Shown here one piece after another: positions 44,542 to 53,786 of a stretch of DNA of 64,000 nucleotides. Under the pieces are notes generated by a model. That model made no database searches. It was not told where the DNA came from and saw only the letters and a list, made by a program, of their open reading frames with translations. The DNA is from CAUPWF01 sp964367685. Its GTDB lineage: Bacteria; Bacillota; Clostridia; Lachnospirales; Lachnospiraceae. The translations under genes were made by a program, and so were the position numbers. Position 1 is the stretch's first letter. Every line of letters begins with the position of its first letter. The stretch is taken from assembly GCA_964367685.1 (NCBI GenBank), contig CAYIYM010000009.1:1-64000 (forward strand). Direction: 5' to 3'.

Positions 44542-46182
44542 GTGGCGAAGAAATCCATGATCTTAAAGGTGAGAACAGGTGTCTATATTATTATTACATT
44601 TGTTATCTTACTTATTATTTTTCAAGCATTTATGAGAATTCGTTTGATCTTATCTGAATCAGCTATTCGTCAAAATGAATTGATAGATCAAGAGTATATG
44701 GAAAAATATGATGAATACTTTACAGAGCTGTTCGACGGGACGGTACATGCGACGAACGACCAAAGGCAAAGTGTAATTATCGGAGCAGAAGATGCTGCGA
44801 TGACTCAAATTGCCTCGGCGCAGCTCGCCTCTTTGCGTGAAAATTATATTCAAGCAGATAAGTTAGAAGAATTGAGCCCGACACAAGTAAGAAGAATAGA
44901 TGTATTCATCATTACAGATGATAATATAGATAGTGAAGAAATTATTGCATTAGATGAAGATTCAAAAGATGGTGCGGTAATGATTTTTCTTGCAGATATG
45001 AGAAGTTCTGTGTGGAGAAATGAAGATGTTCAAGATATTTTAGGAATTCAGCAATTCTTCGGAGAAACGGAATATGAAGGTTGGCGTGTCTCGCAAGATT
45101 TGGAATTTAATGGAATTCAAGAAATCGAAGAGGTGGAATTCATAGCAAATGAGTTGGAAGTACAAGATAATGTAAGACTTTATGCTCAAGCACTATTAGA
45201 AGATGAAACGGTGAAAAATGAAGATTTACCACCGCTTATGTGGCGGGTTTCAGATGAAAGAGGAAAAAAATATATTTGTAATGGGGAGGTATTTGCTTCT
45301 GCCATGAGTTATGGAGTTATTACAGAAATTTATACGAATTTACAAGATATTTATATCTATCCGATCGTAAATGCTGCAACATTTATGGTGGCAGGCATGC
45401 CATATGCATCGAATTTTCAATCAGATGAATTATATAGATTGTATAATAGAGATGCATTGAATGTACAAAACTCTATCTTCTTCCCCCAGTTTGGTTCTTC
45501 GGAAGAGCGATACGGGATGAAGCCGACGTGGTATTCACCAGAGTATGAAGCGGTTATCGCATCTACAAATAAAAACATCATGTATTATTTATCAGAAATA
45601 GAACTGGATCAAAATGAGATTGCGAAAGAAATGAACGGCGAGTTAATTTCAGATGAAGGGTTTCTTAATAAAACAATACCATGGACTCCAGAATTCAGAT
45701 TCACGAACCAAGAAGAAAATGTAGTGAATTTGCCTATTGTAATCGAAACAGATACTTATAAAGATTCGGAAATTGGTGTTAGTGCAATGATAAGAAGTAC
45801 AGGGTTTTATTCATTTTATGTTGATATAGATGTTTTTTTATCTGGAGAAAATGAGGAATGGAATGAATTTTGTCTAGAATATGAGACTATTTTAGCAGAA
45901 GTTACAAACAAGTATGCATGGGTTGATAAATTGACGGCAAGTGAGGCGGCAAGACGTGTGACTACTTACATGACAATTAATCCAACTTATACTTATGAAG
46001 AGGATAAGATTAAGATTTCTATCGATAATTTTAACGAAGAAGCCTTTTTTATTCTTGAAACAAGATATGAGTTATTAATTGATCAAGATTTAGAAAATGT
46101 AGAAGTTACATCCATTGGAATCGACAAATATTTGATTCAAGCAAATGAAGAAGAAGTTGAAATAAATTATGAGGTAAAATAA
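44542..46182 (+). CDS. Membrane-anchored extracellular protein, DUF2194-like
   Basis: A 546-residue protein with one N-terminal membrane helix (TGVYIIITFVILLIIFQAF) and a large outside domain rich in Asp/Glu. The layout, and its position just before pelF, match DUF2194-type proteins that I recall beside pelF and pelG in clostridia. It contains no obvious NodB deacetylase or glycoside hydrolase motif, so it is not a plain PelA. A role in modifying or exporting the polymer is possible. GTG 44542 is the start (AAGGGGA upstream); its stop overlaps the pelF start (TAATG). Confidence 0.6.
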   Translation: MAKKSMILKVRTGVYIIITFVILLIIFQAFMRIRLILSESAIRQNELIDQEYMEKYDEYFTELFDGTVHATNDQRQSVIIGAEDAAMTQIASAQLASLRENYIQADKLEELSPTQVRRIDVFIITDDNIDSEEIIALDEDSKDGAVMIFLADMRSSVWRNEDVQDILGIQQFFGETEYEGWRVSQDLEFNGIQEIEEVEFIANELEVQDNVRLYAQALLEDETVKNEDLPPLMWRVSDERGKKYICNGEVFASAMSYGVITEIYTNLQDIYIYPIVNAATFMVAGMPYASNFQSDELYRLYNRDALNVQNSIFFPQFGSSEERYGMKPTWYSPEYEAVIASTNKNIMYYLSEIELDQNEIAKEMNGELISDEGFLNKTIPWTPEFRFTNQEENVVNLPIVIETDTYKDSEIGVSAMIRSTGFYSFYVDIDVFLSGENEEWNEFCLEYETILAEVTNKYAWVDKLTASEAARRVTTYMTINPTYTYEEDKIKISIDNFNEEAFFILETRYELLIDQDLENVEVTSIGIDKYLIQANEEEVEINYEVK

Positions 46183-47642
46183 TGAGAGTATGTTTGATCG
46201 TAGAAGGAGCGTATCCTTATGTTACAGGTGGGGTGTCAAGTTGGATGCATCAGCTAATACAAAGTTTGCCTGACGTAGAATTCGTACTCCAAGTTATATC
46301 AGCCAAACGAGATAATACCAGAAAATTTAAATACGAGATGTTGCCGAATGTGGTGGAAGTGCATGAAGTGTTTCTACTTGATAAAGAACGTATAAATATT
46401 TTTACCAAAAAGAGAATGAAGATGAAAAAGAGGGAATATGAAGCGTTTCGTTCTTTGATGTTTGGTCAAGATGTGGATTGGGAAGAAGTATTACGATTCT
46501 TCCATAAACATAATCTTTCGGTTAATACTGTATTAGCAGGGTATGATTTTTTTCGAATTGTAGCTGATTTTCATGAGGCAAATTATTCCAGAATTCCATT
46601 CACAGAGTTTCTTTGGACTGTGCGTTCTATGTACATGCCACTGCTTACAATTCTAAATTCAAAATTAGTTAAAGCAGACGTGTATCATGCAGTGTCGTCG
46701 GGATATGCGGCAATACTTGGAAGTATGCAAAAAGAACTTTATAAAAAACCATTTTTTCTTACAGAACATGGTATTTATACACGCGAGCGAGAAGAAGAAA
46801 TTATTAGAGCAAACTGGGTAAAAGGTATTTATAAGGATATGTGGATTGCACAATTTAACAAGTTGGGTCGTTGTGGATATGATTATGCAGATGTAGTGTC
46901 CTCTTTATTCGAGGCAGCAAGAAAATTCCAAATCGAATTAGGGTGTGATGCTAGTAAAACAAAAGTAATCCCCAATGGTGTAAACATCGAAAGGTATGCA
47001 GATGTTCCACAAAAAGATCCAGCAGATCCATATATTAATTTGGGTGCAATTGTTCGTGTTACAGCCATCAAAGATTTGAAAACGATGATTACTGCTTTTA
47101 GTTATGCAAAAGAAACAGAAAGTAGATTGAAATTGTGGATAATTGGCCCGCTAGATGAAGAACCAGAATATGCCTTAGAATGTGAAAAGTTAATTAGAAG
47201 ATTAGGTGTTAAGGATATTGTGTTTACAGGTGTTGTAAATGTTGTAGATTACATTGGGAAGATGGATCTGTTGCTTCTAAGTAGTATTAGTGAGGGACAA
47301 CCACTTGTAATTTTAGAGGCTTTTGCAGCAAAAGTCCCATGTGTCGCCACTAATGTTGGTAATTGCAAGGGGCTCATCGAAGGAGAATTTGATGAAGAGG
47401 GAAAAGCAGGATTTGTAGTTCCGGTTATGGGATCAACGCAGATGGCATATGCCTTGTTAAATGTGGTGCAAGATCCTGAAAAGCAGAAGCAAATGGGATT
47501 GATTGGGTATAATCGTGCAGTGAAATTTTACGATAAAAATGATATTTATCACAAATATTTGATGGTTTATGAAGAACTTTATAAGACCGTTAGAAAGGAG
47601 AAACATGGCTGGAATTGGTATAGAACTAAAAAAGATATATAG
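46182..47642 (+). CDS. pelF: PelF glycosyltransferase
   Basis: A 486-residue GT4-family glycosyltransferase with the PelF-specific N-terminus VCLIVEGAYPYVTGGVSSW, LTEHGIYTRERE in the middle, the sugar-nucleotide site SEGQPLVILEAFA (EX7E) and VATNVGNCKGLIEG. In Pseudomonas, PelF uses UDP-sugars to polymerise Pel with PelD, PelE and PelG. This is the most confident Pel assignment here. It overlaps pelG by 38 bases. Confidence 0.93.
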   Translation: MRVCLIVEGAYPYVTGGVSSWMHQLIQSLPDVEFVLQVISAKRDNTRKFKYEMLPNVVEVHEVFLLDKERINIFTKKRMKMKKREYEAFRSLMFGQDVDWEEVLRFFHKHNLSVNTVLAGYDFFRIVADFHEANYSRIPFTEFLWTVRSMYMPLLTILNSKLVKADVYHAVSSGYAAILGSMQKELYKKPFFLTEHGIYTREREEEIIRANWVKGIYKDMWIAQFNKLGRCGYDYADVVSSLFEAARKFQIELGCDASKTKVIPNGVNIERYADVPQKDPADPYINLGAIVRVTAIKDLKTMITAFSYAKETESRLKLWIIGPLDEEPEYALECEKLIRRLGVKDIVFTGVVNVVDYIGKMDLLLLSSISEGQPLVILEAFAAKVPCVATNVGNCKGLIEGEFDEEGKAGFVVPVMGSTQMAYALLNVVQDPEKQKQMGLIGYNRAVKFYDKNDIYHKYLMVYEELYKTVRKEKHGWNWYRTKKDI

Positions 47643-49050
47643 TAAGAATAATATTTCGAATATGATTCTTGGAACTGCATATAGTTCTATGGTAACAGTT
47701 GGGCCGACACTGTTGATTGTTTTTGTGTTAATCATGATTTACAGTGTACTGGGCTTCAATTATATTGATGTTGCTAGGAGAGAATTACTTTCAACGACTA
47801 CGTTATATATCTTCGTATTCAGTGGGATTATTACGGCACCGATTAACGCTGTTTTTTCACGATACATTGGTGATAAGGTATATCAGAAAAAGACACGAGA
47901 TATCTTGCCATCTTTCTATACGGGAATTAGTGTTGTTTCTATTATGGGCACCATGTTAGCTATACCAGTATTATATCGATTATACACAGTGGCAAATGTT
48001 GGAACATCATTTATCATAGGCGCGTACGCTCTGTGGATGTCAGTAGTAATCGTATTCTTTTCGGTTATTTATATTCATGCAACAAAGGATTACAATGTCG
48101 TATTCTTATTCTATGTATTAGGAATGACGATAGCATTTGCGACATCTTTCGCATTAAATAATTTCGTGGATATTATTGTTGCCATCATTTGGGGTCTGGC
48201 TATTGGGTTTTTCTGTATAGCATTTTTGCAATTTGCATATTTGGCTAAATGGTTTGAAGATTCAACAGAAAATTACATGGAGTGTATTCATTATTTATGG
48301 AGGTTTAAATCTTTGCTTTTTGCAAATCTTTGTTATACCTTGGGAATCTATGCACATATCTTTATTTTCTGGTTTGCAGAAGACCGTGTAATAATTGCAA
48401 GTACATTTTTGTCCAATCCAATGTATGATATGGCGGCATGTATTGCAATGTTCTCAAATATTACAACAACAATTATTTTCATTGTAATGGCAGAGACGGA
48501 GTTTCATGATGCTTATCAACTATATATGCAATCGGTAGTGGGCGGAACCTATCGTTTGATACAGAAGAATAAAAATATTTTGTTCCGAACTCTAGCACAA
48601 CAAATAGTACGATTGGTAGTAATTCAGAGTTTAATAACATCAATTTTATTTTTAGTGGCTATAACGTTCTTGCCAAGATTATACTTTGATGCGATGATTA
48701 TAGAAATTTATCCAGTACTATCAGTGGGGTATTTTATTCTATTTCTTATGTATTGTATTATTATCTATCTTTATTATTTTAATGATCAAATTGGATGTAC
48801 AGTCTTATCTGTGGTTTTCCTACTTGGAACCGTGTTTGGGACTATATATTCGATGGAGCTTGAAATCCAATTTTATGGAATGGGATTGGTAATAGGGTCT
48901 GTACTTGGGTTCGCGTGTGGATTTTTTAGGATACGATATATTGAAAGGGTAATTAATAAACATATCTTCTGTGATAAAGTTGTAGTAAAAGAAACGAAAA
49001 GAGGTCGCAAAGGCCATGTGGCTTATCAAAGAAGTCATTTGTATAAATAG
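47605..49050 (+). CDS. pelG: PelG polysaccharide transporter
   Basis: A 482-residue MOP/PST-superfamily membrane protein with 12 predicted helices, beginning MAGIGIELKKIYSKNNISN, the typical PelG start. The start is ATG 47605, with AAAGGAG 4 bases upstream, inside the end of pelF. PelG forms the inner-membrane channel of the Pel synthase. The pelF-pelG pair, next to a PelD-like receptor, defines the operon as Pel-type. Confidence 0.92.
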   Translation: MAGIGIELKKIYSKNNISNMILGTAYSSMVTVGPTLLIVFVLIMIYSVLGFNYIDVARRELLSTTTLYIFVFSGIITAPINAVFSRYIGDKVYQKKTRDILPSFYTGISVVSIMGTMLAIPVLYRLYTVANVGTSFIIGAYALWMSVVIVFFSVIYIHATKDYNVVFLFYVLGMTIAFATSFALNNFVDIIVAIIWGLAIGFFCIAFLQFAYLAKWFEDSTENYMECIHYLWRFKSLLFANLCYTLGIYAHIFIFWFAEDRVIIASTFLSNPMYDMAACIAMFSNITTTIIFIVMAETEFHDAYQLYMQSVVGGTYRLIQKNKNILFRTLAQQIVRLVVIQSLITSILFLVAITFLPRLYFDAMIIEIYPVLSVGYFILFLMYCIIIYLYYFNDQIGCTVLSVVFLLGTVFGTIYSMELEIQFYGMGLVIGSVLGFACGFFRIRYIERVINKHIFCDKVVVKETKRGRKGHVAYQRSHLYK

Positions 49051-49067
49051 ATAAAGGAATTAAGCAT

Positions 49068-50141
49068 ATGCGAAATGTAGATATTAGCTTTGTCATACCT
49101 ATATACAATGGGAAGAATACTATAGAAAAATGTATTGAATCAATAGAGGTGTGTCATTATTTTAATTACGAAATTATTTTGATTAACGATGGCTCTACAG
49201 ATGGAACGAATGAGGTTGTTGATAAATTGAGTGAACGAAATGAATGCATACAAGTGATTCACTCTACGAATCAAGGACAGGGAATGGCACGTAATTTGGG
49301 GATTTCCAGGGCTCAAGGAAGCTATATTATGTTTGTAGATGCAGATGATACAATTATTGGAAATGTAGTGGATGAAATGTTGAATCTAGCGAAGCTCAAT
49401 GGTTACGACGTAGTATGTGGAACCTATTATCGTATTGAAGAGATAGAGGAACTTCTAGTTTCAAATGGAATTTCAGAGGGGCGTGTTTCTGCTACAACTG
49501 ACATAAAGTCGCGCCAACGATTCGAAAAGTTAAAAGATAAAAGCGCTTTTGGCTATATGTGGAATAAATTATATCGACGTGAATTTTTGAGTGTGCACAA
49601 AATAGAATTAGATCCAGAACGTAAAGTATTTATGGAGGATTTTATCTTTAACTTAAAAGTATGGGTGAATCAACCGAAATACTATTATTATAATAAGCCT
49701 TGTTACCGCTTCGATGTAAGATTTGAATCTACAACAAGAAAAAGAGATGATGAAATCGTAGGAAAATCAATGAAAACAATAGAGTCCTATTTTGATTACT
49801 TACAAAAACAATCCCTTTATCAGAAACATCTCAATTTAATTATTCCACTGGCAATGCGTGTCTGTGCATATTCATTGATTAAAAATATTCCATATGAGGG
49901 ATTATCCTTTAAACAACTACAAGAACGCATCAAAAGTTATCTACAATCACCAGCTTATAGATGCATGGTTCGAACAAAAGGAAGTTTATGTGTATTGCAA
50001 AAGACGACAAGTGTAGCTGAAAAAGTACTATATACGATTATATTCCTGTGTATAAAATTTCGATGTTGCACGTTATTGGCGTGTGTATTTTGGATAGGAT
50101 ACCCAGTGTTTAAGCGTTATTTGAAACAGAATGTAAAGTAA
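49068..50141 (+). CDS. Family 2 glycosyltransferase of the Pel-like operon
   Basis: A 357-residue GT-A enzyme: DISFVIPIYNGKNTIEKCI, LINDGSTDGTNE, NQGQGMARNLGIS, FVDADDTIIG. The C-terminal region ends in a hydrophobic, basic segment that may lie on the membrane. It lies 17 bases after pelG and 19 before the nitroreductase gene. It is not part of classical pel clusters and may add a side sugar. Confidence 0.88.
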   Translation: MRNVDISFVIPIYNGKNTIEKCIESIEVCHYFNYEIILINDGSTDGTNEVVDKLSERNECIQVIHSTNQGQGMARNLGISRAQGSYIMFVDADDTIIGNVVDEMLNLAKLNGYDVVCGTYYRIEEIEELLVSNGISEGRVSATTDIKSRQRFEKLKDKSAFGYMWNKLYRREFLSVHKIELDPERKVFMEDFIFNLKVWVNQPKYYYYNKPCYRFDVRFESTTRKRDDEIVGKSMKTIESYFDYLQKQSLYQKHLNLIIPLAMRVCAYSLIKNIPYEGLSFKQLQERIKSYLQSPAYRCMVRTKGSLCVLQKTTSVAEKVLYTIIFLCIKFRCCTLLACVFWIGYPVFKRYLKQNVK

Positions 50142-50160
50142 GCTTAGGAGGTCTAGAAAG

Positions 50161-50679
50161 ATGAATGAAGTAATAAATGGAATTGTAACAAGAAGAAGTG
50201 TGAGAGATTTCTCTGACAAGTTGGTGGCGAAAGCAGACATAGAAGAATTGCTAAATGTGGCCTTATATGCTCCAAGTGGCATGGGTAGACAAACATGGAA
50301 GTTCACAGGCGTATTAAATCAAGGATTAATTCGAGAACTTGCAGAAATTATTGGACATGTATGGGATAGAGAAGGATATGAATTTTATAAGGCGCCTGCG
50401 CTAATTATTGCATCAAATGAGGCGGATAGTATATGGGGAAAAGAAGATAATGCTTGTGCATTACAAAACATTTTCTTGGCGGCACATAGCAAAGGGATAG
50501 GATCTGTGTGGATCAATCAGTTAAATGGAAAATGCGATGTTCCGGAGATAAGGGCAATATTACAAAAATTAAATATTCCAGATAACCATGTAGTATATGG
50601 GTTAGCAGCACTGGGGTATTCTATGAGTGAGCCTATGGGTGCTGTGAAGAAGACTGGAATTACTGAAATTATAGAGTAA
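50161..50679 (+). CDS. Nitroreductase family protein
   Basis: A compact 172-residue FMN enzyme: VTRRSVRDFSDK, LLNVALYAPSGMGRQ, FKFTGV-like WKFTGV, and the C-terminal AALGYSMSEP. It reduces quinones or nitro compounds in general; the physiological substrate is unknown. It ends the Pel-like operon by spacing (19 bases, with TTAGGAGGT upstream), but a functional link to the polysaccharide is not evident. Confidence 0.9.
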   Translation: MNEVINGIVTRRSVRDFSDKLVAKADIEELLNVALYAPSGMGRQTWKFTGVLNQGLIRELAEIIGHVWDREGYEFYKAPALIIASNEADSIWGKEDNACALQNIFLAAHSKGIGSVWINQLNGKCDVPEIRAILQKLNIPDNHVVYGLAALGYSMSEPMGAVKKTGITEIIE

Positions 50680-50696
50680 AGGTTAGTAATACGATA

Positions 50697-51500
50697 TTAT
50701 AAATAGGTTTCTATTACCCGTAACACACCCTCATCATCATTTGATGCAGTTACAAAATCGGCAATAGCCTGAACATCGGCATGGGCATTGGCCATTGCAA
50801 CTCCTAAACCTGCATATTGGAGCATTGTGATATCATTACTTCCATCGCCACAGCATATGAGCTCTTCTTTGCTTAGAGATAAATGATGTAGTAGAAGTTC
50901 AAGTGCTGCACCCTTATCTACATTTGGAGGTGTGATCTCAATAAAATCTGGATGAGAGGTACAAAAGCCCAATTCTTTGCCATATTTATGTTTTAGAAAC
51001 TCTAACATTGGATTGATAAGTTCAATAGGCCCAACAACCATCATTTTATGGAGTGGTTTGTTGAAGTGATGAACGAAGTTATCAACTTGCTGAATTGTCA
51101 TTTTGTTATTTTGGGCAGACCTATGAGTCGCATGGTTGGGTTCAAAAGCGGAAATGATTTTATCTCCCTCATAAGCAATTAAGTTAAGGTTCGAGTCCTT
51201 AATCTCGTGGTAAATCAAAGAAATATAGTCAGAATCTAAGGTTTGTTCATATAGGATTTTATTTGTCGCAGCATTGTAAATGCATCCGCCATTATATGAT
51301 AAAATATAGCTACCAAATCGTGGGAATTCCAATGTCTCTGCAATAGGACGTATTCCATAAGGTGGTCTACCGGTTGCAATGACGACGTGCGTTCCTTCCT
51401 CTTGCAATCGGATAAGAGCATGACGAGTGGCAGGTGAAATTTCTTTTTTTGAATTAGTAAGCGTTCCATCAAGATCTAAGGCAATGATATGATATTTCAT
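50697..51500 (-). CDS. Cof-type HAD hydrolase
   Basis: A 267-residue HAD phosphatase with motif I ALDLDGTLTNSKK, motif II VIATGRP, the Lys in motif III and motif IV GDGSNDITMLQYAGLGVAMANA, plus the C2B cap. These are typical of the Cof/YidA group, which dephosphorylates sugar phosphates and cofactors. It is convergent to the nitroreductase gene with only 17 bases between stops and no clear terminator there. Confidence 0.95.
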   Translation of the reverse strand: MKYHIIALDLDGTLTNSKKEISPATRHALIRLQEEGTHVVIATGRPPYGIRPIAETLEFPRFGSYILSYNGGCIYNAATNKILYEQTLDSDYISLIYHEIKDSNLNLIAYEGDKIISAFEPNHATHRSAQNNKMTIQQVDNFVHHFNKPLHKMMVVGPIELINPMLEFLKHKYGKELGFCTSHPDFIEITPPNVDKGAALELLLHHLSLSKEELICCGDGSNDITMLQYAGLGVAMANAHADVQAIADFVTASNDDEGVLRVIETYL

Positions 51501-51636
51501 AAGAGCTTCTCCATTTATTCATTTATATTTATACTACTATTAAATCAAGAAAATATATATTTGTAAATTCTTGTTTTGCAAATTACAGCATTATTTCAAA
51601 AAAGTAAGATGAAAATGAGTTGAATAGTAAAAAAGT

Positions 51637-51665
51637 TAGAAGTAGAATCTTAAAAATGGTATAAT
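51637..51665 (+). promoter_or_regulatory. Promoter of the deacylase gene
   Basis: TATAAT (51660-51665) with a TGG extended -10; the -35 (TTAGAA, 51636) is weak. The 16-mer TGAGTTGAATAGTAAA (51616-51631) just upstream recurs at 53593. Confidence 0.55.
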
Positions 51666-51728
51666 ATACAACATAGAGTGAAAAAAATTAATTTCTAGAA
51701 AATAATGAGAGACACGAGGAGGAGAAAA

Positions 51729-52217
51729 ATGAGTCAAGCAGAACAAATTTATGAAAAATTAGACAAGTATAAATTGGCATATAAGGTAGAGGATCATGAG
51801 CCAGCACTTACAGTAGATGATATGGTGAAGTATGGTTTGGCAGATAAAGGGGTCTTATGTAAGAATTTGTTTTTGAGAGATTCCAAAGGAAAACGTCATT
51901 TCCTAGTTAGCTTAGAAGGTTCGAAGCAAGTAGACTTGAAAAAATTAGGAAGCATGATTGGCGGGGGAAGTTTAAGTTTTGCATCGCCAGATCGTTTAAT
52001 GGATATTCTAGGCGTTGTCCAAGGCGCAGTTACTCCATTTGCATTAATCAATGACACAGATAGAAAAGTAGAATTTTTCATCGATCAAGAATTAATAAAA
52101 TGCGATAATTTGGCAATTCATCCCCTAGTGAATACTGCAACAGTATTCATTTCCTACAAGGATTTGGAGAAATTTTTATGGAATGAAGATATTGATATCA
52201 TGAAAATAAGACTATAG
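51729..52217 (+). CDS. Prolyl-tRNA editing deacylase (YbaK/ProX family)
   Basis: A 162-residue free-standing editing protein: YKVEDHEPALTVDDM, KGVLCKNLFLRDSKG, HFLVSLEGSKQVDLKKL, and GAVTPFALINDTDRKV. These match the PrdX/ProXp group, which hydrolyses mischarged Ala-tRNA(Pro) or Cys-tRNA(Pro). The start is ATG 51729 with GAGGAGGAG upstream. Monocistronic. Confidence 0.9.
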   Translation: MSQAEQIYEKLDKYKLAYKVEDHEPALTVDDMVKYGLADKGVLCKNLFLRDSKGKRHFLVSLEGSKQVDLKKLGSMIGGGSLSFASPDRLMDILGVVQGAVTPFALINDTDRKVEFFIDQELIKCDNLAIHPLVNTATVFISYKDLEKFLWNEDIDIMKIRL

Positions 52218-52309
52218 AGAAAAGTCTCTAAATAGAAAGAAAATCAATAATAATTGTATGGATAAATTCAATTACTGTTTGAGCTATTACTATTTTCAAA
52301 GGTTTGTTC

Positions 52310-52338
52310 TTGAATTTAGAATTAAATTAAAGTATACT
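52310..52338 (+). promoter_or_regulatory. Promoter of the LuxR-type gene 2
   Basis: TTGAAT (52310-52315), 17-bp spacer, TATACT (52333-52338), 52 bases before the start. Confidence 0.7.
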
Positions 52339-52389
52339 TATCTGAGAAAATTTAGGATGAAACCTGAAATAGAATAACAGGAGGGGATT

Positions 52390-53505
52390 ATGAAATCTAA
52401 GGATACGAGACAGTTAAATTTTTTCTCGGAAATGTCAGAAAGACAAATTTCTGCACGTGAATTTTTTAGCAACACATTAATAAGATCGTTAGAACGAAAT
52501 TTTGATTTGAAGAATATGTTGATTTCATATTTTGACACTCACGGAAAGTTTTTGTCGACTGTTAATCGTCATGGTGTGCAAGTAAACAGTGAGAAGCATC
52601 CTTATTGTAAATTCTTTGCTAAAGACCTAGTGCGGCAGCTTATTCATGAAGATGCAGTAAGAGATCAATTGACATACTTTAATGTGGTGCCAAGATTGTA
52701 TAAATCTACAGATGTGATTCCAGTAGAGGATTATGAAGAATCAGAATATGTGAAATTTATTCGTACACATTTTGGGGCTAAGTATAGCGTGACTATGGCA
52801 TTTGGAATTAATGCCTATATACAAGTTACATTTTTTAAAGAGGAAGAATCAGGAGATTTTACAGATTCGGAAATCGAAGAATTAGAGCGTATCTATGTAT
52901 ATATTGCGAATTCCTATAAGAATTTCAAAAAACACGAACAGGCCAAAATTGTTTCAGGAATTCAAAGCCAAGTAATAGAACAAGGTGCAAAGGCCTATTT
53001 AGTGACAGATGATTTTATGCATATTATGAGTTGCAACAAGGAAGCGCAAGGTTACTTGAAGAAAATAATCGGTCCGATTGTAATAGAACAGTTAAAAAGT
53101 ACACAGCCATGTAATTGGTTGCCGTTTCTACTTGGAAATGTCGAAGGGGCTATGACAGAGAATAGTGTGCAGACAAGAGTTATTCAAGACTATATTTTCA
53201 AAATCAATACACATGATCAAAGTTATTCAAATGGGATCATCGATCGTTATTATTGGATTACAATTGCAAAAAAGGAAGACAAGAAGGCATTAGAAGTTTC
53301 CATGCCTAATTTACCGCTAACACAAGCGGAACGTAGAGTGGCAGAATTAATGTATAAAGGGCTAACATATAAAGCCATAGCTGATGAGTTGGTAGTTAGC
53401 TATCATACAGTGAAGAAACATGTTCAAAATATTTATACGAAATGTGGAGTTAAGAGTCGTTTCCAACTTTATCAATGGATTGAAAATAAAGATAGTACGC
53501 AGTAA
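52390..53505 (+). CDS. LuxR-type transcriptional regulator of GRE cassette 2
   Basis: A 371-residue paralogue of the 29685 regulator along its whole length. C-terminal LuxR helix-turn-helix: ERRVAELMYKGLTYKAIADEL and YHTVKKHVQNIYTKCGVKSR. The N-terminal sensor differs most between residues 195 and 300, the likely ligand region. AGGAGGGGATT precedes ATG 52390. It stands in front of the second activase-glycyl radical enzyme pair and probably controls it through the palindrome at 53661. Confidence 0.87.
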   Translation: MKSKDTRQLNFFSEMSERQISAREFFSNTLIRSLERNFDLKNMLISYFDTHGKFLSTVNRHGVQVNSEKHPYCKFFAKDLVRQLIHEDAVRDQLTYFNVVPRLYKSTDVIPVEDYEESEYVKFIRTHFGAKYSVTMAFGINAYIQVTFFKEEESGDFTDSEIEELERIYVYIANSYKNFKKHEQAKIVSGIQSQVIEQGAKAYLVTDDFMHIMSCNKEAQGYLKKIIGPIVIEQLKSTQPCNWLPFLLGNVEGAMTENSVQTRVIQDYIFKINTHDQSYSNGIIDRYYWITIAKKEDKKALEVSMPNLPLTQAERRVAELMYKGLTYKAIADELVVSYHTVKKHVQNIYTKCGVKSRFQLYQWIENKDSTQ

Positions 53506-53534
53506 TAAAATTACAGCGTACTATCTTTATTTTT
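53488..53534 (+). terminator. Terminator of the LuxR-type gene 2
   Basis: Perfect 13-bp stem AAAGATAGTACGC (53488-53500) / GCGTACTATCTTT (53516-53528), then ATTTTTG. The 5' arm lies inside the last codons of the gene. Confidence 0.9.
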
Positions 53535-53542
53535 GTATATTG

Positions 53543-53576
53543 TTTAACAAAAGCTGTAAAAATTACATTTGTTAAA
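53543..53576 (+). promoter_or_regulatory. Nested palindrome in the GRE cassette 2 leader
   Basis: TTTAACAAA (53543-53551) and TTTGTTAAA (53568-53576) enclose TGTAA / TTACA around an AAA loop. It lies 85 bases before the GGGAATGTTCCC site. It could be a second regulator site or an RNA hairpin; cassette 1 has no equivalent. Confidence 0.45.
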
Positions 53577-53660
53577 GTTGAATAGTTTCAAGTGAGTTGA
53601 ATAGTAAAGAAAAACAAATATGTACAAAGAATGAAATGGGAAATAAATAAAAATTGGAAA

Positions 53661-53678
53661 ATAGGGAATGTTCCCTAT
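53661..53678 (+). promoter_or_regulatory. Palindromic operator of GRE cassette 2
   Basis: ATAGGGAATGTTCCCTAT, two perfect 8-bp arms around TG; 12-bp core GGGAATGTTCCC identical to the site at 30890. It lies 108 bases before the activase start, against 131 in cassette 1. Confidence 0.8.
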
Positions 53679-53786
53679 TGGAAGTGGTAACTTAGGTAAT
53701 TCACTTTTCAAGGTATTTTTGATACTATTTTAACATAATAATGAAAGTCAAAAATAACTGACTTATTTTTTTAGGAGGAAATCCAA

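Noticed and set aside
51180..51205. tRNA T-arm-like GGTTCGAGTCC
   Set aside because: Lies inside the HAD hydrolase gene, and no cloverleaf or acceptor stem can be drawn. A similar GGTTCGAA at 43289 is inside the GT-C-like gene.
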